DNA from: an uncultured Christensenellaceae bacterium
Lineage (GTDB): Bacteria > Bacillota > Clostridia > Christensenellales > Christensenellaceae
DNA: 15,583 nt
Direction: 5' to 3'
Assembly (NCBI GenBank): GCA_910588425.1
Contig: CAJUPM010000004.1
Location: forward strand, 1-15,583
The notes under the pieces are model-generated. The model had not been told where the DNA came from, made no database searches, and worked only from the letters and a program-made list of their open reading frames with translations. The first letter of the stretch is position 1. Each line of letters opens with the position of its first letter. The translations under genes were made by a program, and so were the position numbers. Below, one piece after another: positions 5,006 through 13,007 of the stretch.

Positions 5006-7588
5006 TTGGCGCTTTCACCAATGATGAGGCAATACCTTGAGATCAAGGAAAAAAATAAAGACTGCCTGCTGTTTTTCCGGCTGGGCGATTTCTACGAAAT
5101 GTTCTTTGAAGATGCAGTTACTGCATCAAAAGAGCTGGAAATTGCGCTGACGGGCAGAGACTGCGGACTGGAAGAACGGGCGCCCATGTGCGGCGTGCCG
5201 TATCATGCGGCGGAAGGCTATATTCAGCGCTTAATTGAGAAGGGATATAAAGTCGCCATCTGCGAACAGCTGCAAGATCCCGCTTCAGCAAAAGGGATCG
5301 TCGAGCGGGGCATCGTGCGCATTGTAACGCCCGGAACCATCTCGGAAAGCTCCATGCTCAAAGAGGATGAAAACAGCTTTTTGCTCTCGGTTTATGAGCA
5401 CAAGGGCAGAATCGGCGCGGCTTATGCGGATATTTCGACCGGCGCATTTCTGGCCGAAGAGGTCGCCAGCCTGGAAGAGCTGGGCAATCTGCTTTTGCGC
5501 GTTTTGCCAAGAGAAGTCCTCTTTGCCGAAAACAACGCTGTTTTATTTCACTATTTCAAAGAGCAGGAATCGCTCTATCTCACGCGCTGGAACGCATGGC
5601 CCTATGAAAGCGGCAATGCCAAACGGCTTTTGCAGGAGCACTTTGAAGTGATGAGCGTCTCGGTCTTTGGCTTTGCCGAGGATTCGCCCTGCCTGAATGC
5701 CGCAGGCGCGCTTTTGCAATATTTGCTGGATACGCAGAAAAATTCTTTGTCGCATATCAAGAAGCTTCTGAAAACCTCCGGCAAAGACTATATGGTCATC
5801 GACGCCTTTACGCACCGCAACCTGGAGCTGACCGAGACCATGCGCGGCAAGGAAAAGCGCGGCTCGCTTCTTTGGCTGCTGGATAAAACCAAAACCGCCA
5901 TGGGCGGGCGTCTGCTAAAGCTGTATATTGAGCAGCCGCTTCTAAATAAGAAAGAGATCAACGCGCGGCTGGACGCCGTAGGGGAGATTAAGGAGGGCTA
6001 TGCGCTTCGCAGCAATCTCCGGCAGGAGCTGGATAAAATCTACGATATCGAGCGCCTGCTTTCCCGCATTTCCTACGGCTCTTTGGATGCGCGCGATATC
6101 GTTGCGCTGAAAAACTCTATCGCGCCTTTGCCGAGCATTCAGCAGCTTCTGAAAGGCTGCAAAAGCGAGGCGCTTTTGCAGTGCGCCGATCAGCTGGATA
6201 CGCTGGATCAGCTATATGCTTATCTGGATAGCTGTATCTGCGAGGATCCTCCGCATGGCATTCGGGACGGCGGCTTTATTAAGCCCGGCTATCATGCAGA
6301 GGTGGATAAGCTGAGGGAAGCCAAAACCAGCGGCTCGGAGTGGCTTTCCACCATGGAGCAGCGGGAGAAGGATGCGACGGGCATTAAAAACCTGAAAATC
6401 GGCTATAACAAAGTCTTTGGCTACTATATCGAGGTTTCCAAATCCAACCTTTCTTCGGTTCCGTACCGCTATACCCGGCGTCAGACGCTGGCCAACTGCG
6501 AGCGCTATATCACGCAGGAGCTGAAAGAGCTGGAGGACATGCTGCTCTCAGCGACGGATAAATGCAACGCGCTGGAATACCATCTGTTTTTGCAGATTCG
6601 CGATCACTTGGCGCAGTATATCGATGTGCTTCAGAAAAATGCCAGCCTTCTGGCTAAAATTGACGTGCTGCAATCCTTTGCGCAGGCGGCATACGACTAC
6701 GACTATGTCAAGCCCAAACTATGCTCGGACGGCAGTATTTCCATCAAAGACGGACGGCACCCTGTCGTGGAGCGCACAGTGCGCCAGGAGTTCGTCCCCA
6801 ACGACACCTATCTGGATGAGCAGGAAAAACTGCTCATCATCACAGGCCCCAATATGGCGGGCAAGAGCACGTTCATGCGCCAGACTGGGCTGATCGTCCT
6901 GATGGCACAGATTGGCTGCTTCGTTCCGGCATCGGAAGCGCGCATCTCCATCGTTGACCGCGTGTTCACCCGCGTCGGCGCCTCGGATGATCTGGCCTCC
7001 GGGCAAAGCACTTTCATGGTCGAAATGAACGAGCTGGCCAGCATTTTAAACAGCGCAACGAAAAACAGTCTGCTGATTTTGGACGAAATCGGCAGGGGAA
7101 CCAGCACGCTGGACGGGCTGGCCATCGCCTGGGCGACGATAGAATACATTCTGGGCAAAAACGGCATTGGCGCAAAGACGCTGTTTGCCACGCATTACCA
7201 CGAGCTGACGGATCTGGAAGGGAAGCTTGCCGGCGTGCAGAACTACTCGAGCAGTGTCCGCGAATACGAGAAGAGCATCGTATTCCTGCACAAGATTCAA
7301 AGGGGAGGGACGGATCGGAGCTTTGGAATTGAGGTGGCAAAGCTGGCCGGGCTGCCTGGCGCACTCATCGAGCGCGCAAAATCGCTCCTTGGTGTGCTTC
7401 AGCAGAGTGCAAGCACAGATCTCAGCGGCATCGATCTCTCGGCTGTCCCGGAATTTCCGGACAAAAAAGCGCAGGAGGCGGAGAAGATGGTGAAAAGCCT
7501 GGCGCAGCTGGATATTGACCGCCTAACGCCTCTGGAGGCGCTCTCCCTGCTCAACGACATCAAGCAAAAGGCGATGGAAAATGGGTAA
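5006..7588 (+). CDS. mutS: DNA mismatch repair protein MutS
   Basis: Recognises mismatches and small loops in DNA and recruits MutL. At 860 aa it is full MutS1 length. The N-terminal mismatch-binding domain carries the F-Y-E wedge in GDFYEMF (27-33). Connector, core and clamp domains follow (about 125-560). The C-terminal ABC-type ATPase has Walker A GPNMAGKST (614-622), the SGQSTFM signature region (665-671), Walker B ILDEIGRGTS (691-700) and the H-loop FATHYHE (727-733). The start is TTG, chosen by the strong Shine-Dalgarno and the conserved N-terminal residues. It has its own extended -10 promoter, and its last 8 nt overlap mutL, so the two partners are translationally coupled. Confidence 0.98.
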   Translation: MALSPMMRQYLEIKEKNKDCLLFFRLGDFYEMFFEDAVTASKELEIALTGRDCGLEERAPMCGVPYHAAEGYIQRLIEKGYKVAICEQLQDPASAKGIVERGIVRIVTPGTISESSMLKEDENSFLLSVYEHKGRIGAAYADISTGAFLAEEVASLEELGNLLLRVLPREVLFAENNAVLFHYFKEQESLYLTRWNAWPYESGNAKRLLQEHFEVMSVSVFGFAEDSPCLNAAGALLQYLLDTQKNSLSHIKKLLKTSGKDYMVIDAFTHRNLELTETMRGKEKRGSLLWLLDKTKTAMGGRLLKLYIEQPLLNKKEINARLDAVGEIKEGYALRSNLRQELDKIYDIERLLSRISYGSLDARDIVALKNSIAPLPSIQQLLKGCKSEALLQCADQLDTLDQLYAYLDSCICEDPPHGIRDGGFIKPGYHAEVDKLREAKTSGSEWLSTMEQREKDATGIKNLKIGYNKVFGYYIEVSKSNLSSVPYRYTRRQTLANCERYITQELKELEDMLLSATDKCNALEYHLFLQIRDHLAQYIDVLQKNASLLAKIDVLQSFAQAAYDYDYVKPKLCSDGSISIKDGRHPVVERTVRQEFVPNDTYLDEQEKLLIITGPNMAGKSTFMRQTGLIVLMAQIGCFVPASEARISIVDRVFTRVGASDDLASGQSTFMVEMNELASILNSATKNSLLILDEIGRGTSTLDGLAIAWATIEYILGKNGIGAKTLFATHYHELTDLEGKLAGVQNYSSSVREYEKSIVFLHKIQRGGTDRSFGIEVAKLAGLPGALIERAKSLLGVLQQSASTDLSGIDLSAVPEFPDKKAQEAEKMVKSLAQLDIDRLTPLEALSLLNDIKQKAMENG

Positions 7589-9506
7589 AATTCAAGTATT
7601 AAGCGAACAAATTGCCAACCGGATTGCGGCGGGAGAGGTGGTCGAGCGGCCAGCCTCTATCGTCAAAGAACTGGTGGAGAACTCCCTGGATGCCAAGGCC
7701 AGCGCCATCACCGTCTCGATTCTGGACGGCGGAATCCGCGAAATCCGCGTGACGGACAACGGCGAAGGGATTGCTGAGGAGGATATGCCCCTCACCATTT
7801 TGAAGCACGCGACCAGCAAGATCTATAAATTGCAGGATTTAGATCGCATCTACTCCATGGGGTTCCGCGGCGAAGCTTTGGCGAGCATCGCGGCAGTCTC
7901 CATGCTCAGCATCAAATCCCGGGTTCATGCCAGCGATGCGGGCACAAAGCTATGCGCCAAGGGCGGGAAAATCGAGTATATCCGCCAGGCAGGCCTGCCC
8001 GAAGGGACATCCGTCATCGTAGAGAACCTTTTCTACAACACGCCCGCGCGCTTGAAATTCCTGAAAAAACCTGGCTCGGAAGCGGCGGCCATCTCGGATA
8101 TCGTCAGCCGGCTGATTTTAGCGCGGCCGGATATCTCTCTGCGCTACACCGCCAACGGGAAGGGCATCTATCACAGCCCAGGCAGCGGAGAGCTGCTGGA
8201 CGCGATCTGCGCTGTCAACGGCCAGCAAATGCGCTCCCAGCTGATTCCAGTCGATTATCGGATCAATCAGATCCATGTCTTTGGGTATATCGGCGCGCCT
8301 GATATCACCTATAAAACGCAGAAAAACGGAAGCCTGTTTATCAACCAGCGCTATATCCGCTCAGAAGTGATCCAGGCTGCCATTCTGCGCGCCTATGGCG
8401 AGCGCATCCTGCGGGGCAGTTTCCCGTTTTATACCCTGCATCTCAACATGGATTTGAGCGATGTGGATGTGAACGTCCATCCGAACAAGCTGACTGTGCA
8501 TTTCAGCGACGAAAACGCAGTAGAATACGCTGTGATCAATGCCGTCTCAGACGCGCTTGCGAGGCAGTATTCTCCCGTCGTCCCGCAGTTTCAGAGCTCT
8601 GAGCGCAACGTGAGCTATGAACAGCTCAAAATGACAGAGGATTTGCCAAAGCCTGAGGAGGTTCCAAGCTTGAGATTTGGCACGGACTTTTCTGCGCAGA
8701 AGGAGCCTTCTTCTCAGGAGGATTGGAAAATGCCATCCGATTCAGAGTTGGAAGATGGCATTGAAGAGATCATGCGCCTGACCGCCGAGTATCAAAAAAA
8801 GGGGCCAGCCGAGATCAATGCGCCTTCGGAAATTTCTTTTGTTGATCCACCAAAAGATTTCTCTCTGGCGCTGGAGCGCGCAGACCAAAAGCACACCGCA
8901 GCAGCTGCGCCCAGCCAGCCGCCTCTCATCTCCAACCTTCCGGAAGTTCAGATCTTAGGCGTCGCTTTTTCCACCTATATCATCGCAGAAGCGGGGGAGA
9001 ACCTCTATTTTATCGATCAGCACGCCGCACACGAGCGCAAGATCTACGATGCGCTCATGCAGGCCATGGAGAAAAGAACGGTTAGCCAGCGTCTGCTCAT
9101 CCCGGAAGTTTACCGGCTGACGCACGAAGAGCAGGTGCGCCTGGAAGAGAATCTGGATGTTTTAGCGCAGATGGGGTTTGAGCTTCAGTTAAGCGCGCCT
9201 CTCGTCTGCGAAATTCACGCTGTGCCGCAGATTTTAGGCGAGGCAAAAGCCGCGGCCACGCTGGAGGATGTCCTGGGCTCGCTGGCGGGCGGAGCGATTC
9301 CCGAGACAGTGCGCAAAGATCGCATCGCCAAAGGCGCCTGCAAGCGCGCAATCAAGGCGGGCCAGCCCATGATAGAGAGCGATATCAAGAATTTAGTTCA
9401 GTATTTCCTGCAGTCCGGCAAGATTCCAAATTGCCCGCACGGCCGGCCGATTGCCGTCTGCATCCCGAAAAAAGAGCTGGAAATTAGTTTTAAAAGGAGA
9501 GTATAG
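7581..9506 (+). CDS. mutL: DNA mismatch repair protein MutL (endonuclease type)
   Basis: Matchmaker and nicking endonuclease of mismatch repair, 641 aa. The N-terminal GHKL ATPase has ENSLDA (33-38, with the catalytic glutamate), DNGEGI (59-64), GFRGEAL (94-100) and NTPARLKFL (153-161). A low-complexity linker (about 335-450) leads to the C-terminal dimerisation/nuclease domain, with metal motif DQHAAHERKIYD (479-490), ACKRAIKAG (586-594), CPHGRP (618-623) and the terminal FKRRV. The final residue of the DQHA(X)2E(X)4E motif is D rather than E, a conservative change. A nuclease-type MutL fits the methyl-independent repair of bacteria without MutH. The ATG overlaps mutS by 8 nt and has only a weak AAAGG upstream, so translation probably depends on coupling. 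Confidence 0.97.
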   Translation: MGKIQVLSEQIANRIAAGEVVERPASIVKELVENSLDAKASAITVSILDGGIREIRVTDNGEGIAEEDMPLTILKHATSKIYKLQDLDRIYSMGFRGEALASIAAVSMLSIKSRVHASDAGTKLCAKGGKIEYIRQAGLPEGTSVIVENLFYNTPARLKFLKKPGSEAAAISDIVSRLILARPDISLRYTANGKGIYHSPGSGELLDAICAVNGQQMRSQLIPVDYRINQIHVFGYIGAPDITYKTQKNGSLFINQRYIRSEVIQAAILRAYGERILRGSFPFYTLHLNMDLSDVDVNVHPNKLTVHFSDENAVEYAVINAVSDALARQYSPVVPQFQSSERNVSYEQLKMTEDLPKPEEVPSLRFGTDFSAQKEPSSQEDWKMPSDSELEDGIEEIMRLTAEYQKKGPAEINAPSEISFVDPPKDFSLALERADQKHTAAAAPSQPPLISNLPEVQILGVAFSTYIIAEAGENLYFIDQHAAHERKIYDALMQAMEKRTVSQRLLIPEVYRLTHEEQVRLEENLDVLAQMGFELQLSAPLVCEIHAVPQILGEAKAAATLEDVLGSLAGGAIPETVRKDRIAKGACKRAIKAGQPMIESDIKNLVQYFLQSGKIPNCPHGRPIAVCIPKKELEISFKRRV

Positions 9507-10432
9507 TGCAAAAACTCATTGTGATTCTTGGCCCGACCGCCTCGGGGAAAACAGATCTCGCCATTCAGGCTGCCAAGGCAGTGAACGGCGAAGTTGTCTC
9601 GGCAGATTCTATGCAGATTTACCGCGAGATGCACATTGGGACGGCCCGGCCTTTGCCGCAGGAGCAGGAGGGCATTGCGCATCATCTTCTTGGCTTTGTG
9701 GATCCGGATGCCGCTTACAGCGTCGCATGCTATCAAAAAGACGCATTGCAGGCGATTGAAGAAATTCTTTCCCGGGGCAAGCAGCCCATTTTAGCAGGCG
9801 GAACGGGATTATACCTCAATTCTATCCTCTATGATCTGAATTTTACGCAGACAAAGCCAAACCAGGCTCTGCGGCAGAGGCTGGAAGAACAGTATCAGGA
9901 AAACCCGGCGCTTCTCCACGCCAGATTGGCGGAGCTCGATCCTGCCGCGGCACAGCGCATTCATCCAAACGATAAAAAAAGGCTGATTCGCCGCCTGGAA
10001 ATTTTGGAAGATACAGGCAGGGGAGAGCCCTATGAATTCCGCAGGCCGCAGAGCCGGTATGAAATTCAGCAAATCGGCATTACAAAGCCAAGGCAGACAC
10101 TCTACCGCGATATTGAGAGGCGCGTGGATACGATGTTTGCCCAGGGGCTGGAAGCAGAAGTGCGGGAAATTTTCCGGAAATACGGCGCAGATATTGCGGC
10201 CTTTTCCGCCATTGGCTACAAAGAGTTTTTGCCGTATTTCGAGGGTAAAGCTACGCTGGAAGAGGTTAGGCAGCGCATCAAGCAAAATACACGGCGCTTT
10301 GCTAAGCGCCAGCTGACCTGGTTTCGCAGAGAACAGCAGGTTTGCTGGTTTTCCACGGAAGATTTCCCAGACAAAGGGGCGCTGGCCAGCGCAGTGATTT
10401 CTTACATAACCAAAGGAGCAAACGATGAATAG
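9506..10432 (+). CDS. miaA: tRNA dimethylallyltransferase
   Basis: Adds a dimethylallyl group to N6 of A37 in tRNAs that read codons starting with U. At 308 aa it is typical. Motifs are P-loop GPTASGKT (9-16), ADSMQIYR (33-40), AGGTGLYL (97-104), IGYKE (236-240) and the tRNA-binding NTRRFAKRQLTWFR (261-274). The start is GTG at 9506, sharing one base with the mutL stop (TAGTG), with GGAGAG 5 nt upstream at 9496-9501. The mutSL-miaA order matches many Firmicutes. Its end overlaps the ynbB-like gene by 8 nt; hfq, which follows miaA in Bacillus, is absent here. Confidence 0.97.
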   Translation: MQKLIVILGPTASGKTDLAIQAAKAVNGEVVSADSMQIYREMHIGTARPLPQEQEGIAHHLLGFVDPDAAYSVACYQKDALQAIEEILSRGKQPILAGGTGLYLNSILYDLNFTQTKPNQALRQRLEEQYQENPALLHARLAELDPAAAQRIHPNDKKRLIRRLEILEDTGRGEPYEFRRPQSRYEIQQIGITKPRQTLYRDIERRVDTMFAQGLEAEVREIFRKYGADIAAFSAIGYKEFLPYFEGKATLEEVRQRIKQNTRRFAKRQLTWFRREQQVCWFSTEDFPDKGALASAVISYITKGANDE

Positions 10433-11705
10433 CTATCAATCTTTCCTTCAGACAAAATACGGAATCGGAGAGAAAATTTTTGAACATATCCGCGCCTGCA
10501 AAGAGGCAATTACGCCAAAAATGCAGGAGTTTGAGCAGATTCGCCAATACAATACGCTCAAAGTTTTGCACGCCTTTCAGGAATGCGGACTGGCAGAGCG
10601 GCATTTTTACGGCTCGACCGGCTATGGGCTGACGGACGACGGGAAGCATAAGCTATCCGAAATTTTTGCGAATATTTTTGGTGCAGAAGATGCCATCGTA
10701 AGCCCATTATTTGCCTCCGGAACGCACACGATCAATGTCGCGCTCTACGGCCTGCTCCGGCCGCTGGATACGATGCTTTGCATCACAGGCACCCCCTACG
10801 ACACGCTCATTTCGACGCTGGGGATTGGGCAGAAGGAGAAGAAGGGGCTGGGCGAATTTGCCATCAAATACTCGGAAGTTCCCCTGACAGAAAACAACGG
10901 CATCGATATCGATGCCGCTCTCAAGCAGTTATATCTGGATTCCGCCATTAAAGTCGTCTATTTGCAGCGCTCCAGGGGCTATCAGCTGCGCCCGGCGCTG
11001 ACCATCGCGCAAATCGGTGAGGCAGCCAGGGCAATCAAAAAGGCATATCCGAATGTCTTTGTCGTGGTGGATAACTGCTATGGCGAGTTCACGGAAACCA
11101 TGGAGCCGACGCAGGCCGGCGCGGATGTCATCATCGGCTCGCTGATCAAAAACCCGGGTGCGGGCATCGCCCCGACCGGCGGCTATATCGCCGGAACAAA
11201 AAAAGCCATCGAGCGGATTGGCGGCCGCTTCACCTGCCAGGGCATGGGAATGGAGATCGGCTCCTATCTGGCAGGATACCGCCCGTTTTTCCAGGGCATT
11301 TACTTTGCTCCCAGCGTTACCTGCACAGCCCTGAAGGGCGCCGCTCTCACGGCTGAAGTGTTCGCCTCTCTGGGGTATGAAGTGTTCCCGTCCAGCACGG
11401 CCAAGCGCTCGGATATCACCCAGGCCATTCTCATGGAGTCTCAGGAGGAGCTCATTTCCTTTGTTCAGGCCGTGCAGAAAGCCTCGCCTGTGGATAGCCA
11501 GGCGCTGCCGTATCCGGATGATATGGCAGGCTACGACAGCAAAATCATCATGGCCTCGGGCAGCTTTATCCAGGGCAGCTCGATTGAACTTTCCGCCGAC
11601 GCGCCGCTCCGTGCCCCGTATACCGCGTATTTCCAGGGCGGGCTGACAGAAGAAAGCGTCGAGCTGGCGCTGATGCTGGCGCTGCAGGATATGAAAAAAA
11701 TATAA
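10425..11705 (+). CDS. YnbB-like PLP-dependent enzyme (Met_gamma_lyase family, aluminium-resistance-protein-like)
   Basis: A 426-aa fold-type I PLP protein of the group annotated as methionine gamma-lyase family or aluminium resistance protein; its true substrate is not settled. Visible are the glycine-rich FYGSTGYGLTD (61-71), ASGTHTINVAL (97-107), the cofactor-contacting DNCYGEF (216-222) and the probable PLP-binding lysine K242 in GSLIKNPG (238-245). An AAAGGAG Shine-Dalgarno (10412-10418) lies inside miaA, 6 nt before the ATG, and the first 8 nt overlap miaA. In B. subtilis the relative ynbB sits downstream of miaA, hfq and ynbA, so this is the same neighbourhood in condensed form. It is the last gene of the operon. 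Confidence 0.87.
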   Translation: MNSYQSFLQTKYGIGEKIFEHIRACKEAITPKMQEFEQIRQYNTLKVLHAFQECGLAERHFYGSTGYGLTDDGKHKLSEIFANIFGAEDAIVSPLFASGTHTINVALYGLLRPLDTMLCITGTPYDTLISTLGIGQKEKKGLGEFAIKYSEVPLTENNGIDIDAALKQLYLDSAIKVVYLQRSRGYQLRPALTIAQIGEAARAIKKAYPNVFVVVDNCYGEFTETMEPTQAGADVIIGSLIKNPGAGIAPTGGYIAGTKKAIERIGGRFTCQGMGMEIGSYLAGYRPFFQGIYFAPSVTCTALKGAALTAEVFASLGYEVFPSSTAKRSDITQAILMESQEELISFVQAVQKASPVDSQALPYPDDMAGYDSKIIMASGSFIQGSSIELSADAPLRAPYTAYFQGGLTEESVELALMLALQDMKKI

Positions 11706-11743
11706 ATATAAAAAGGGAAGAGGATCAGCGATCTTCTTCCCTT
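11695..11743 (-). terminator. intrinsic terminator of the tyrosine recombinase gene
   Basis: A 14-bp stem (11713-11726 with 11730-11743, one G-T pair) around a 3-nt loop overlaps the last recombinase codons; the stop codon (11725-11727) lies at the stem tip. On the - strand it is followed by a T-rich run (11712 down to 11695). On the + strand no T-run follows, so it should stop the recombinase transcript better than the ynbB one. Confidence 0.8.
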
Positions 11744-12780
11744 AGGCGAATGGCTTTTGCCGCTTCTTTTCGGTGCTCTTCGGCCATGGCGGCATAGTGC
11801 TTGCGCGTAGTGTTGACATCTTTATGCCCCAAAACATCCGCGACCAGGTAGATATCCCCGGTCTGCTGATAGAGCATCGTGCCGTATGTACTGCGCAGCT
11901 TATGCGGCGTGATATGCTTGAGCGGGGCGACCAGCCGCGCATATTTTTGGATCATGTTTTCTACGGCGCGGACGGTCAGCCGATTTTTTTTCAGAGAGAG
12001 GAAAAGCGGGGCAGAGAGGGAATAGCTGCCCTGCATTTTTCTTTGCTCCAAATACTCGGCCAGCGCCTCCTCTGTCTCATAATCAAAATAGAGAATACTC
12101 TGATCGCCGCCTTTTCTGGTGACGCGGAACGAGAGATCTTTAAAATTCAAATCCTCTATATTCAGGCCAACCAATTCACTGATTCGGATTCCCGTAGTCA
12201 AAAACAGGATGACGATGGCAATATCCCGCTGAACTGTATGGGTATGATAGCGCTTTTGGCGCTCGCTCAGCCCTTCGCCGGATTCTATGATTTCTATCAT
12301 GGCTGCAATTTCCTCGCGGGAAAGGCGGATGATCGCCTTTTCATGGATTTTTGGCATATCCAGAAGCTCTGCAGGGTTGGAGGAAATCAGCCCTTGCTTA
12401 TAGAGATATTTAAAAAGCGAGCGCAGGCTGGCGATTTTGCGCGCTTTGCCATGTTCGTTATTTTCATATTCCGATTCATCCGGTTTAATATAATAGCCAA
12501 GATACTGCACATAAATTTCCAAATCCCGCAATGTCAGCGTGCCCAGCTGATCCGCTGCGATGGACTGCATAGCATGGCCGGCAAAATTCTTGTGTTCAGA
12601 GATCAGATAGTTTAGAAACACGCGCGTATCAAAACAATAATTCAGGCGCGTCAGCGAGGCGTGCGTCGTCTCACAGGCGCGCATAAAATCCAAAAACCAA
12701 TTTGGCATGTCGGCGGTCAATTCGCGAATGCGCAGCATATTTTTCAAATTCTGCTGTTCATAATAGGTGCGGTTTTCCAT
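11725..12780 (-). CDS. tyrosine recombinase/integrase (XerC/XerD-like)
   Basis: Site-specific DNA recombinase of 351 aa. The N-terminal SAM-like core-binding domain spans about 27-132 and the catalytic domain about 150-345. The full catalytic set is visible: R199 in TTGIRISELVGL, K223 in TRKGG, H293 and R296 in TPHKLRSTYG, H319 in VLGHKD and the nucleophile Y329 in RKHYA. It is longer than the roughly 300 aa of XerC/XerD, mainly from the N-terminal extension and an insert near 100-110. The ATG at 12780 has only a distant GAGG (12794-12797), yet the promoter is consensus. No excisionase, phage or transposon genes flank it, so it may be a resident Xer-type enzyme rather than part of a mobile element; a degraded element is the alternative. 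A palindromic candidate target lies just upstream. Confidence 0.92.
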   Translation of the reverse strand: MENRTYYEQQNLKNMLRIRELTADMPNWFLDFMRACETTHASLTRLNYCFDTRVFLNYLISEHKNFAGHAMQSIAADQLGTLTLRDLEIYVQYLGYYIKPDESEYENNEHGKARKIASLRSLFKYLYKQGLISSNPAELLDMPKIHEKAIIRLSREEIAAMIEIIESGEGLSERQKRYHTHTVQRDIAIVILFLTTGIRISELVGLNIEDLNFKDLSFRVTRKGGDQSILYFDYETEEALAEYLEQRKMQGSYSLSAPLFLSLKKNRLTVRAVENMIQKYARLVAPLKHITPHKLRSTYGTMLYQQTGDIYLVADVLGHKDVNTTRKHYAAMAEEHRKEAAKAIRLREEDR

Positions 12781-12833
12781 AAAGTCAAAAATACCTCGGC
12801 TTTCAAATTGCGCAAAACGCTTCTGATGACATT

Positions 12834-12863
12834 ATTATACGGCTCCCCCTGTTATTTTGTCAA
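12834..12863 (-). promoter_or_regulatory. consensus promoter of the tyrosine recombinase gene
   Basis: Read on the - strand, a perfect TTGACA (12863-12858) and a perfect TATAAT (12839-12834) are separated by 18 nt. The start would be near 12827, leaving a leader of about 46 nt. The -35 box touches the inverted repeat at 12863-12900. Confidence 0.85.
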
Positions 12864-12900
12864 TAAGACTTCGTAAAACTTGTGTTTTACGAAGTCTTAT
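12863..12900. repeat. perfect 17-bp inverted repeat; candidate recombinase site or operator
   Basis: ATAAGACTTCGTAAAAC (12863-12879) and its exact reverse complement (12884-12900) flank a 4-nt centre TTGT. The core can be parsed as two 11-bp arms, ACTTCGTAAAA (12868-12878) and TTTTACGAAGT (12885-12895), around a 6-bp centre CTTGTG, the geometry of dif sites. The left arm resembles the B. subtilis dif left arm ACTTCCTAGAA (9 of 11) and shares ACTTCGTA with the loxP arm. It lies outside the recombinase transcript and downstream of another terminator, so a DNA-level role is more likely than an RNA hairpin. Confidence 0.85.
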
Positions 12901-12957
12901 GTTTTGTTTCTTTCGTTCCCTCTGCTCCATCTTAGACAAAATATAATATAATAATAT

Positions 12958-12995
12958 AAAAAGACGCCGGGATTATCCCAGCGTCTTTTTTCAAA
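12958..12995 (-). terminator. intrinsic terminator of the proC-rnhA-zinc-ribbon operon
   Basis: Stem of ten pairs, AAAAAGACGC (12958-12967) with GCGTCTTTTT (12981-12990), one mismatch, then GGGA with TCCC around a TTA loop. It lies just past the stop of the zinc-ribbon gene at 13008. A-rich and T-rich flanks on both sides could make it work in either direction. Confidence 0.88.
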
Positions 12996-13007
12996 TTGAA
13001 ACGTGAC

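Noticed and set aside
11773..12615. Long 280-codon open frame on the + strand opposite the recombinase
   Set aside because: It mirrors a gene with a complete catalytic motif set on the other strand; no domain pattern or ribosome site supports it.
12863..12900. Inverted repeat as an intrinsic terminator
   Set aside because: No gene on the + strand reads into it, no clean T-run follows on either strand, and the neighbouring - strand operon already has its own terminator at 12958-12990.
11725..12900. Integrative mobile element around the recombinase
   Set aside because: No excisionase, relaxase, phage or transposase gene and no flanking direct repeats were found; both neighbours are housekeeping genes.
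12835..12930. 31-codon basic reading frame on the - strand through the inverted repeat and the recombinase promoter
   Set aside because: No Shine-Dalgarno before its ATG, it overlaps a consensus promoter, and its composition follows the palindrome; most likely chance.
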